Position numbers and translations under genes: made by a program. From Acholoe squamosa (lineage: Eukaryota; Annelida; Polychaeta; Phyllodocida; Polynoidae), in the NCBI GenBank assembly GCA_949317995.1, contig OX439039.1:76056002-76120001 (forward strand): a stretch of DNA of 64,000 nucleotides, read 5' to 3'. Positions 1 through 7,241 of the stretch are shown here, one piece after another. The notes under the pieces are model-generated. The model did no database searches. It was not told the DNA's origin and saw only the letters and a list, made by a program, of their open reading frames with translations. Positions within the stretch are counted from its first letter, which is position 1, and each line of letters starts with the position of its first letter.

Positions 1-174
1 CTTGAAGAAACAAGAAAAAGGCAACAAAACCAAATTCGCATTCTTAGAGCAGAGAGAAAAAAGAATCAAGAAATAATAAAATCTTTAGGAAACAAAAATA
101 ATATTCTTGTGCAACGAATCACAGAAAAACAAGAGAAACTTTTGTCTGTTTTCATGAGCAGAACACTACGCTGA
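1..174 (+). CDS. C-terminal end of a coiled-coil protein (start outside window)
   Basis: Frame 1 is open from the first base to a TGA at 172-174, giving 57 residues. They are rich in Lys, Arg, Glu and Gln with hydrophobic residues spaced as in a heptad pattern (for example the stretch NQIRILRAERKKNQEIIKSL), so a long amphipathic helix or coiled coil is likely. No known domain can be recognised from this tail. The stop lies one base before the ATG of the next gene, the tight packing expected of a viral-type cluster. The frame is long relative to chance in such AT-rich DNA and its composition is ordered, which supports real coding. The function is unknown. Confidence 0.6.
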   Translation, partial: LEETRKRQQNQIRILRAERKKNQEIIKSLGNKNNILVQRITEKQEKLLSVFMSRTLR

Positions 175-175
175 T

Positions 176-823
176 ATGGGAAAGTACACTTTTAAAATAA
201 AAAAACTGTTGAAACACGCAAACTGGGAAGACGATGAAGCCATTAAATACATAAAATCTAAAAAAGAAAAAATAACTTGCAACAATTCTTTCTTGAAACT
301 TCTCTTGCAACATTTCGAACAGGTTTTAAGGCATAGACAAATGATATGTTTCACTTTTTACCTTTTAGAAAACGTGTTTGACAAAACAGATAAAATGTGT
401 TTAACAGAACGAATAATGGTGCATGACTTATCTAAGTTTTCAATGAGAGAAGCCATAGGTTACACCTTTAAGTTCCATACTGAAAATGGACCAAAAAATT
501 CCCAAGGAAAAACAACTTGGGAAAATGCTTTATTTCATCACTATGAAAACAATGATCATCATCCTGAATATTACAGAGAAGGAAACATGGGAAAATATGC
601 TTTAATTGAAAGTGTGATAGACATGTTAGCTTGTCATGCAGAACGAAATCTGAAGCCAGAAGAAATAAATGTTCATGGTATTTTAGACGGAGATCTTTCT
701 ATCACCAATTTTTTGGACATAAATCCTATATACTTAGAAAGATATACTGAAGAAGATAAAGAAAAAGTGAAAGAATATCTGTCTTCGTGGAAAGATATTT
801 TGTCTTGCAACTTATCTAAATAA
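176..823 (+). CDS. DUF5662-like protein
   Basis: The 215-residue protein resembles the DUF5662 family, known mostly from phages and large eukaryotic viruses and of unknown biochemical function. Visible family-like features are HDLSKFS at residues 83-89, the HHYENNDHHPEYY stretch at 121-133, and a following helix with E145, D149 and H154. The spaced His/Asp residues suggest a helical metal-binding, HD-like fold, which is an inference. The start is the first ATG, one base after the preceding stop. The stop at 821-823 overlaps an AATAAA (819-824), and a small membrane-protein gene begins five bases later. No signal peptide or membrane segment is seen. The assignment rests on motif memory, without a search. 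Confidence 0.65.
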   Translation: MGKYTFKIKKLLKHANWEDDEAIKYIKSKKEKITCNNSFLKLLLQHFEQVLRHRQMICFTFYLLENVFDKTDKMCLTERIMVHDLSKFSMREAIGYTFKFHTENGPKNSQGKTTWENALFHHYENNDHHPEYYREGNMGKYALIESVIDMLACHAERNLKPEEINVHGILDGDLSITNFLDINPIYLERYTEEDKEKVKEYLSSWKDILSCNLSK

Positions 824-824
824 A
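819..824 (+). promoter_or_regulatory. AATAAA polyadenylation signal overlapping a stop codon
   Basis: AATAAA spans the TAA stop of the DUF5662-like gene. If used, cleavage would fall within the next small gene, so it could be fortuitous in this AT-rich DNA. Confidence 0.3.
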
Positions 825-828
825 AAAA

Positions 829-1005
829 ATGATTAAAATGAAAAATATAGGTAGTCTTAAAATATATAAAAATTTTTTGTTATTGTTTCTTTTCTTTTGT
901 GCTACATATGGATTCATAAGCGTTATATACTATTTCATACATGGATTAATAACTGCTATAATTTTTTATCCTGTTTTCTTTTCTTCTATGTCTATTTATG
1001 CTTAA
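829..1005 (+). CDS. Small hydrophobic membrane protein, 58 residues
   Basis: An ATG at 829, five bases after the preceding stop, opens a 58-codon frame ending at TAA 1003-1005. After a short basic start (MIKMKNIGSLKIYKN) the rest is strongly hydrophobic. One segment covers about residues 16-40 (FLLLFLFFCATYGFISVIYYF) and a second about residues 41-56. This predicts one long or two short membrane helices, with the Lys-rich N-terminus on the cytosolic side. It is not recognised as a member of any family. Small membrane proteins of this kind are common in large DNA viruses. AT-rich DNA can give Phe/Ile/Leu-rich frames by chance, so coding is likely but not certain; the placement directly after the previous gene supports it. 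Confidence 0.5.
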   Translation: MIKMKNIGSLKIYKNFLLLFLFFCATYGFISVIYYFIHGLITAIIFYPVFFSSMSIYA

Positions 1006-1213
1006 TATACATTTACCCGATATACCTGTTTTGTAACAATCTGGAACTTAATTTTACTTCCTTGAGATAAGATATAATCCTCATGTTACAAGCATCTAAA
1101 ATTCTTACATATATCGAGGAAGTACATGTGTCATTTTAATAATTGGTCTATGTATTTTTGATTTATTTCTTTTCCTACTTTTGATTGTCACTCTAATCCT
1201 TTGAAGGTAAAAA
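1006..1213. other. AT-rich spacer with nested inverted repeats
   Basis: No gene is seen in these 208 bases. TTGTAACA (1031-1038) is matched in reverse complement by TGTTACAA (1084-1091). The 14-mer at 1056-1069 (ACTTCCTTGAGATA) pairs with 1110-1123 (TATATCGAGGAAGT) at 12 of 14 positions. These could form alternative hairpins at the end of the upstream transcript or in the promoter of the death-domain gene. The signal is weak. Confidence 0.3.
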
Positions 1214-1819
1214 ATGCCTTTACCTACTTATTACTTTCAAAATGATTTAGGATATTCAGATATCTTTCTTCAAAAAATCTCTGTATCGTTAGCACGTCAA
1301 TGGATGACCTTAGGAGTATATCTTGGCATCCCTCATGCTAAACTTGAAAGCATGAACAAGACGAAAACTCCAACTGCTATGGGCATAGAGATGCTGAATA
1401 AATGGTGGAGAGAAGTTCCTTACTACTTACGAACAGAAGAACTGATGACAAGTTTAAAGGAAAACTACAGAATAGACTTGGTGGAATTCACTGAAAATTT
1501 CTTCAAAGAAAAAAAACTAGAAGAGTACGACGTGGAATCCACCTCCGTGCAAATGTTTTTCAGCTTATTGAGTGAAAAAATGTCAAGAGACTGGAAAGAC
1601 ATAGCTACATATCTACATATTACATCTGACGAAAGAAGAACAATATCGTCCCAGCCCAAACAAGACATAGCTCAATTAACCTTCAATGTCTTAAAAATGT
1701 GGCAAAGATCTAAGTACAGTGCTACTCATCAACTGATGAAAGCAGTACACGACATGAAAAGAAATGATGTGCTAAACATGATATTCCTTGAATTCGATAA
1801 AAGAACAGGAACAAACTGA
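1214..1819 (+). CDS. Tandem death-domain protein
   Basis: The 201-residue protein consists almost entirely of two death-domain-like six-helix units. The first covers about residues 18-95 and has the usual pattern of a Trp in helix 1-2 (ARQWMTLGVYLGI), a later MLNKWW helix and a final LMTSLKENYRIDLVE helix. The second covers about 113-194 with the same layout (SRDWKDIATYLHI, LKMWQRS, LMKAVHDMKRNDVL). Death domains mediate homotypic contacts in apoptosis and NF-kB pathways (FADD, MyD88, IRAK and relatives). A stand-alone pair without an enzymatic domain suggests an adaptor or a decoy that blocks host signalling; that role is inferred. The start ATG follows AAAA at 1210-1213, and an AATAAA lies at 1855-1860. 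No introns are evident, unlike most host death-domain genes. Confidence 0.7.
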   Translation: MPLPTYYFQNDLGYSDIFLQKISVSLARQWMTLGVYLGIPHAKLESMNKTKTPTAMGIEMLNKWWREVPYYLRTEELMTSLKENYRIDLVEFTENFFKEKKLEEYDVESTSVQMFFSLLSEKMSRDWKDIATYLHITSDERRTISSQPKQDIAQLTFNVLKMWQRSKYSATHQLMKAVHDMKRNDVLNMIFLEFDKRTGTN

Positions 1820-1854
1820 AAATGAAAAACTGTCTTTACACATGTGACAATCAA

Positions 1855-1860
1855 AATAAA
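1855..1860 (+). promoter_or_regulatory. AATAAA polyadenylation signal after the death-domain gene
   Basis: A canonical AATAAA lies 36 bases after the stop of the death-domain gene and 100 bases before the next ATG, a sensible place for transcript cleavage. Confidence 0.5.
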
Positions 1861-1942
1861 ATCATATAAAAAATTATTTCATTTTGTTTGTTTGGTTATT
1901 TACTTACTTGAGAATCATAACAATAGGCTTCACATCATGTCA

Positions 1943-1949
1943 TATAAAA
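1943..1949 (+). promoter_or_regulatory. TATAAAA motif close upstream of the first dUTPase-family gene
   Basis: TATAAAA sits 10 bases before the ATG at 1960. That is too close for an ordinary TATA box with a 25-30 base gap to the transcript start, unless the leader is nearly absent or a downstream start is used. It may be a viral-type promoter element or chance in AT-rich DNA. Confidence 0.25.
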
Positions 1950-1959
1950 CTGAACGAAA

Positions 1960-2439
1960 ATGTCTGTTTTAAAATACAGTAAAATAGCAGGTTCCTTCTC
2001 TCCTACTGAAGAAGAAAATAACATAGGGATTCAAATGTACAGTTCATATAACCATACTGTTCCTTATAATACAGCATGTACAATTACAACAGAAGTTAAA
2101 GTTGCTATCCCTAAAGGTTATTATGGTATAATTTTACCTCTATGCCAATCAAGGAAACATAACTTTGTGTTTATCAACCAAAAAATAATAGACGAAGATT
2201 ACAGAGGGTATATTACCATTGTTTTATTTAACTTCGGAGAAGAAGACCTAAAAATAAAAAGTGGTGATGCTGTTGCACGACTTGTATTACAAAAAATTTA
2301 TCCTATAAAATTAGAAGAACGTTCTAAGCTTGAAAACACTGAAAAAGGTGAAAAACTCTCTCATTTAGCTTACAGCAAAATATATGAAGAAATTTATAAT
2401 GAAAATCTTAAATATTACAGCAAAGATCGTCTTAAATGA
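1960..2439 (+). CDS. Divergent dUTPase-family protein
   Basis: The 159-residue protein has the length and strand pattern of trimeric dUTPases (dUTP to dUMP plus pyrophosphate). Motif 3 is clear (KIIDEDYRGYITIVLFNFG, about residues 75-93) and motif 4 is recognisable (SGDAVARLVLQKI, about 101-113). The remaining motifs are weak, so I infer that this paralogue may serve a structural or regulatory role rather than full catalysis; dUTPase-fold proteins without activity are well known in herpesviruses, where some act on host signalling. It lies 74 bases upstream of a second gene of the same family with the full motif set, probably the product of an old tandem duplication. The start is the first ATG, ten bases after a TATAAAA. 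Confidence 0.7.
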   Translation: MSVLKYSKIAGSFSPTEEENNIGIQMYSSYNHTVPYNTACTITTEVKVAIPKGYYGIILPLCQSRKHNFVFINQKIIDEDYRGYITIVLFNFGEEDLKIKSGDAVARLVLQKIYPIKLEERSKLENTEKGEKLSHLAYSKIYEEIYNENLKYYSKDRLK

Positions 2440-2513
2440 ACTAAAACAAAGAAAACATCTCTGTGAATAGCGTTATATTAAACAACAAAACAACTGAAAT
2501 AACGTTCAGCAAA

Positions 2514-3290
2514 ATGGCGCGTTGTCAAGATTCTTTCTATATAACTCTTGTAAAAGACAAACCAAATACACTGTTAGTAACAACATGTAAAAAATCTGCT
2601 TTACTGCCTGCCTCACCTATTCTCCAACCTATTATGCATTATGTCAAAGCATCAACAAAAGCATTGAAGCCAACCAGATCCACAAAAAAATCTGCAGGGT
2701 TTGATTTATATAGTGCTTATGATTATATTATTCCTGCTAAAGAAAAAAAATTGGTACAAACTGATATAATACTTTGCATACCTACAGGATGCTATGGTCG
2801 CATAGCACCAAAATCAGGACTTGCTCTTAATCATTTCATCGATGTAGGAGCAGGGGTAATAGATGAAGACTACAGGGGAAAAATAGGTGTTTTGCTGTTT
2901 AATTTTGGAAATGAGGTCTTCGAAATAAAACATGGAGATCAAATAGCTCAAATAATATTAGAAAAAATTCTCATCCCTGAGCTAGAAGAAGTATATACAC
3001 CTGATAAAACCGAAAGAAATGATCAAGGTTTTGGATCAGGCAAAAAGATATCTGCTTCATTGAAAGAAAAAAACGACTATGAAGAAAGTGGTTCTGGAGA
3101 AAGTGACTCGTCTGAAGAATCAGATATAGAACAATCTCATTTAGCTGATGAAACGTCGTCTGAAGAACAAGAATTTTATTCGGCGGAAGAAGAACCAACT
3201 GATGAAAAAGGTTCTGATGAAATCGACCCCTCCGAAAATGAATTAATGTCTTTAGAGGAATTCTTAAAGTTGATTCTAACAAAGAACTAG
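2514..3290 (+). CDS. dut: dUTPase (deoxyuridine 5'-triphosphate nucleotidohydrolase) with acidic tail
   Basis: This 258-residue protein carries all five motifs of trimeric dUTPases in order: AGFDLYS (61-67), RIAPKSGLA (96-104), GAGVIDEDYRG (112-122), GDQIAQII (141-148) and the C-terminal RNDQGFGSG (168-176). It should hydrolyse dUTP to dUMP and pyrophosphate, which keeps uracil out of DNA and feeds dTMP synthesis. The core spans about residues 42-178. A 40-residue N-terminal extension precedes it and about 80 residues follow, rich in Ser, Glu and Asp (about 190-250), a likely disordered region with casein-kinase-2-type sites. I chose the ATG at 2514. The frame is open upstream to a GTG at 2463, but GTG initiation is unlikely in an animal-type system. 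AATAAA signals at 3466 and 3477 follow. Confidence 0.85.
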   Translation: MARCQDSFYITLVKDKPNTLLVTTCKKSALLPASPILQPIMHYVKASTKALKPTRSTKKSAGFDLYSAYDYIIPAKEKKLVQTDIILCIPTGCYGRIAPKSGLALNHFIDVGAGVIDEDYRGKIGVLLFNFGNEVFEIKHGDQIAQIILEKILIPELEEVYTPDKTERNDQGFGSGKKISASLKEKNDYEESGSGESDSSEESDIEQSHLADETSSEEQEFYSAEEEPTDEKGSDEIDPSENELMSLEEFLKLILTKN

Positions 3291-3320
3291 GTGGCGAAAA
3301 TTTACTATGGTATTGGTTCA

Positions 3321-3440
3321 ATGAATCACATTATTCATGAAGATTCCAATTATGTTATTCATTGTTATTGTAACTCATTCTCCGCCTCTCTATTCATAAA
3401 CGATAAAGGAATAAATTGGATTATCTGTTGGATTGTCTGA
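3321..3440 (+). CDS. Possible short reading frame, 39 codons
   Basis: An ATG at 3321 opens 39 codons to TGA 3438-3440, with product start MNHIIHEDSNYVIHCYC. It has no recognisable domain. It lies 30 bases after the dUTPase stop and 25 bases before an AATAAA. It may simply be 3' untranslated sequence; coding is uncertain. Confidence 0.15.
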   Translation: MNHIIHEDSNYVIHCYCNSFSASLFINDKGINWIICWIV

Positions 3441-3465
3441 CTATATGATATGTCTCAAAAAGAAC

Positions 3466-3482
3466 AATAAAGAAAAAATAAA
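3466..3482 (+). promoter_or_regulatory. Paired AATAAA polyadenylation signals
   Basis: AATAAA occurs at 3466-3471 and 3477-3482, about 175 bases after the dUTPase stop. It is the last signal before the gene cluster gives way to repeats, so it probably marks the end of the last transcript. Confidence 0.5.
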
Positions 3483-3594
3483 AATATTATGACTTCTCGT
3501 TTCACTTGCAATCTACATTTTCTCAAAAATACAGGTCTTTTCTGGATATTCCTAAACATACGGTCTTATGTAGATATCTTAAAACACTGGTCTT

Positions 3595-3620
3595 CTCTGG
3601 ATAATCCAAATTATCCAGAG
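3595..3620. repeat. Inverted repeat, 10-bp arms
   Basis: CTCTGGATAA (3595-3604) and TTATCCAGAG (3611-3620) are perfect reverse complements around a 6-base loop. Confidence 0.75.
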
Positions 3621-3680
3621 AATACCGTCTTCTATAGATATCTTAAAACACCGGTCTTCTCTGGATAATCCAAATATGGT

Positions 3681-3711
3681 GGTCTTCTCTGGATAATATC
3701 CAGAGAAGACC
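3681..3711. repeat. Perfect hairpin, 14-bp arms
   Basis: GGTCTTCTCTGGAT (3681-3694) and ATCCAGAGAAGACC (3698-3711) are perfect reverse complements around a 3-base AAT loop. It ends 14 bases before the first satellite unit. The arm sequence reuses the word found in the adjacent 64-bp repeat. Confidence 0.85.
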
Positions 3712-3725
3712 AACTATTATACTAC

Positions 3726-6700
3726 TTATATGGCAGAGACTTCAAAAGGTTTTTGTCAATTTTACAAATGCATTGTAGCATATAATCCAATGTTACAAGG
3801 GGGGTCAAAAAGTGGCCAAATTTATGGTAGGAAATATTTGAATGGCCCTTTAGTAACCTAAATCTTATTCTTGGCTACCCACCTAAAATCACTTTGCATT
3901 TGGATTTTACAATGTATAAGCACACGAAAATGCATAAACTAATGGTTTCATGAGGAGGTTCCAATGTTGAGCATTGGTGGCAAGACTGAGCCACTTGGAG
4001 AATGACTGCTGCTTACATACCACCTGCTAAAATAGGGTAGTGGTTAGAGTTTTGAACTCACAATCAGAAGAACAGGAGTTCAAGTCCCTGTGCTGTTATT
4101 CACATCGCATATCAGGAGTTTTTTGTCAAACGATTTATAATAAAGTTAGCAATATATGTCAAACCTTTTGTCCTGAGCCAAGAGATCTTGAAAACAGTTT
4201 TCATTTATATGCTTGGCAAAAGCAGCGGAGCAAAATGAAATGAAAACTTGAAAATTGACATAAAATGCTTTTTGATTCACTGAAACCTCAAGCATCAAAC
4301 AAGCCTAGAACTCTGTTACCCTGCATTGTAAGTCCAGTGTTCTAACCACTACCCTATTCTGGACAGAGGACATATAGGAGGTAAAGTCTCCAACTCATTC
4401 AGATCACCAAGATCAGGCCTTACTTATACATCACGGTTAGGTCAACTCACTTACACATGGTTTCTGAGAACAACTGCCCCCATTTGGTGTTTCACTTATA
4501 CCCTCAGGGACTACTTTCCTTCCCCTTCCCATCAAACACAGGGCAGAAGACCAGAGTCTAGGATGCTAGTACTTATGTCTGGGACCAGTATCCTAGTATA
4601 TGGTCAAGTTGTGGCACACTAGGGACACCTAGAGAGCAATAGAAAAACTAAGACATGCAAGTGTGCATTCCCTTCCCCAGATGGTGCCACCAAGTAAGTA
4701 TTGGGAGAGGAAAGAGAAAATTATGCTCAGCCTCTATCTTTGGTAAAAACCGGGGTAGGCTATAGATAGTTAAATTCAGCGTTCTCATCCTGTTCAGGCC
4801 TTCTTGCACCATTTCATGGACAGATGGCCCTGCCTTTTGCCATTATATGGCAGAGACTTCAAAAGGTTTTTTGTCAATTTTACAAATGCATTGTAGCATA
4901 TAATCCAATGTTACAAGGGGGGTCAAAAAGTGGCCAAATTTATGGTAGGAAATATTTGAATGGCCCTTTAGTAACCTAAATCTTCTTCTTGGCTACCCAC
5001 CTAAAATCACTTTGCATTTCCGTTTTACAAAGTATAAGCACACGAAAATGCATAAACTAATGGTTTCATGAGGAGGTACCAATGTTGAGCATTGGTGGCA
5101 AGACTGAGCCACTTGGAGAATGACTGCTGCTTACATACCACCTGCTAAAATAGGGTAGTGGTTAGAGCTTTGAACTCACAATCAGAAAAACAGGAGTTCA
5201 AGTCCCGGTGCTGTTATTCACATCGCATATCAGGAGTTTTTTGTCAAAGGATTTATAATAAAGTTAGCAATATATGTCAAACCTTTTGTCCTGAGCCAAG
5301 AGATCTTGAAAACAGTTCTCATTTACATGCTTGGCAAAAGCAGCGGAGCAAAATGAAATGAAAACTTGAAAATTGACATAAAATGCTTTTTGATTCACTG
5401 AAACCTCGAGCATCAATCAAGCCTAGAACTCTGTTACCCTGCATTGTAAGTCCAGTGTTCTAACCACTACCCTATTCTGGACAGATGACATATAGGAGGT
5501 AAAGTCTCCAACTCATTCAGATCACCAAGATCAGGCCTTACTTATACATCACGGTTAGGTCAACTCACTTACACATGGTTTCTGAGAACAACTGCCCCCA
5601 TTTGGTGTTTCACTTATACCCTCAGGGACTACTTTCCTTCCCCTTCCCATCAAACACAGGGCAGAAGACCAGAGTCTAGGATGCTAGTACTTATGTCTGG
5701 GACCAGTATCGTAGTATATGGTCAAGTTGTGGCACACTAGGGACACCTAGAGAGCAATAGAAAAACTAAGACATGCAAGTGTGCATTCCCTTCCCCAGAT
5801 GGTGCCACCAAGTAAGTATTGGGAGAGGAAAGAGAAAATTATGCTCAGCCTCTATCTTTGGTAAAAACCGGGGTAGGCTATAGATAGTTAAATTCAGCGT
5901 TCTCATCCTGTTCAGGCCTTCTTGCACCATTTCATGGACAGATGGCCCTGCCTTTTGCCATTATATTGCAGAGACTTCAAAAGGTTTTTTGTCAATTTTA
6001 CAAATGCATTGTAGCATATAATCCAATGTTACAAAGGGGGTCAAAAAGTGGCCAAATTTATGGTAGGAAATATTTGAATGGCCCTTTAGTAACCTAAATC
6101 TTCTTCTTGGCTACCCACCTAAAATCACTTTGCATTTCCGTTTTACAAAGTATAAGCACACGAAAATGCATAAACTAATGGTTTCATGAGGAGGTTCCAA
6201 TGTTGAGCATTGGTGGCAAGACTGAGCCACTTGGAGAATGACTGCTGCTTACATACCACCTGCTAAAATAGGGTAGTGGTTAGAGCTTTGAACTCACAAT
6301 CAGAAAAACAGGAGTTCAAGTCCCTGTGCTGTTATTCACATCGCATATCAGGAGTTTTTTGTCAAACGATTTATAATAAAGTTAGCAATATATGTCAAAC
6401 CTTTTGTCCTGAGCCAAGAGATCTTGAAAACAGTTCTCATTTACATGCTTGGCAAAAGCAGCGGAGCAAAATGAAATGAAAACTTGAAAATTGACATAAA
6501 ATGCTTTTTGATTCACTGAAACCTCGAGCATCAAACAAGCCTAGAACTCTGTTACCCTGCATTGTAAGTCCAGTGTTCTAACCACTACCCTATTCTGGAC
6601 AGATGACATATAGGAGGTAAAGTCTCCAACTCATTCAGATCACCAAGATCAGGCCTTACTTATACATCACGGTTAGGTCAACTCACTTACACATGGTTTC

Positions 6701-6895
6701 TGAGAACAACTGCCCCCATTTGGTGTTTCACTTATACCCTCAGGGACTACTTTCCTTCCCCTTCCCATCAAACACAGGGCAGAAGACCAGAGTCTAGGAT
6801 GCTAGTACTTATGTCTGGGACCAGCATCCTATTATATGGTCAAGTTGTGGCACACTAGGGACACCTAGAGAGCAATAGAAAAACTAAGACATGCA
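3726..6895 (+). repeat. Left edge of the satellite, more divergent units
   Basis: The array begins in mid-unit at TTATATGGCAGAG. The first units carry private variants (TTTCATTTATATGC near 4199, TTTCCGTTTTACAAAG near 5018 and 6137, CCTCGAGCATC near 5404 and 6523) that are rare or absent in the core but reappear at 37.5 and 41.5 kb. Edge divergence of this kind is expected where unequal exchange homogenises the middle of an array more than its ends. Confidence 0.75.
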
Positions 6896-6901
6896 AGTGT
6901 G

Positions 6902-7241
6902 TGTTAGGCGCAGTTAGCCAATCTGCGCATATCGGCAATTCTGCTTTGCGCAAGGTACAAATGGGCGAGATTTTCATAAAGTTTCTACCACATTTATAGA
7001 ATTCATTTGTCTAATATTTTTTATAGATACCTTTATATGTTATTCAACCACTGGTCTATTGTTTGTCAAGTTTTCCTGCTTAGAGTTTTAAAAAGGACTT
7101 GAAGTGCAAGACCTACTTGCCGAATGGCCGATATTGCTGCTTTGCGCAAGATTGGAGATTTGCGCGGCGCCGATCTTGCCCAATTTGCAAATTGCGCTGC
7201 GCTATTTGAGAATTGCGCAGATTGGTGATCCGCGCGCTACA
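6902..7241. mobile_element. 340-bp MITE-like element, copy 1
   Basis: This insertion interrupts a satellite unit and is flanked by GTGTG on both sides (6897-6901 and 7242-7246), a likely 5-bp target duplication (6 bp, AGTGTG, is also possible). The ends are imperfect 28-bp inverted repeats: both begin TGT and share CCAATCTGCGCA. It is GC-richer than its host unit, with repeated GCGC, TTGCGC and GCAGATTGG words, and has no transposase. It is a non-autonomous DNA element of unresolved superfamily. Confidence 0.75.

Larger units (their letters stand above)
1..3482 (+). mobile_element. Edge of an integrated large-DNA-virus-like element (family unresolved)
   Basis: Six or seven plus-strand reading frames without introns are packed with gaps as small as 1 and 5 bases, then the sequence changes abruptly to satellite. 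The gene set (DUF5662-like protein, small membrane protein, tandem death domains, two dUTPase-family proteins) is typical of large DNA viruses of animals rather than of a host locus, and AATAAA signals follow several genes. Malacoherpesvirus-like or nimavirus-like elements are possible comparisons, but this is only an inference because no hallmark gene (capsid, polymerase, terminase) lies in the window. The left end is outside the window. The frames seen look whole, with no obvious breaks, which suggests a young copy or selection. Alternatives are an unusual intronless host cluster or an assembly join of viral and host sequence. Confidence 0.55.
3483..3725. repeat. Transition zone: 64-bp tandem repeat with hairpins
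   Basis: No gene is seen here. A unit starting TAGATATCTTAAAACAC begins at 3571 and again at 3635 (64-bp period), and GGTCTT-type and TCTGGATA-type words recur from about 3536 to 3711. The words overlap two inverted repeats listed separately. The zone resembles neither the genes to its left nor the satellite to its right. It could be a non-coding terminal or regulatory repeat of the virus-like element, or host sequence between the two. Confidence 0.6.

Noticed and set aside
2463-2513. GTG start giving a 17-residue longer dUTPase
   Set aside because: In an animal or animal-virus setting the first in-frame ATG at 2514 is the more likely start.
2971-3321. 116-codon minus-strand frame opposite the dUTPase tail
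   Set aside because: It is a shadow of the Glu/Ser-rich coding strand and has a Leu/His/Phe composition typical of such antisense frames.
3780-3812. G-quadruplex at the ACAAGGGGGGTC run in each unit
   Set aside because: There is only one G run with no further runs nearby, so an intramolecular quadruplex is not supported.
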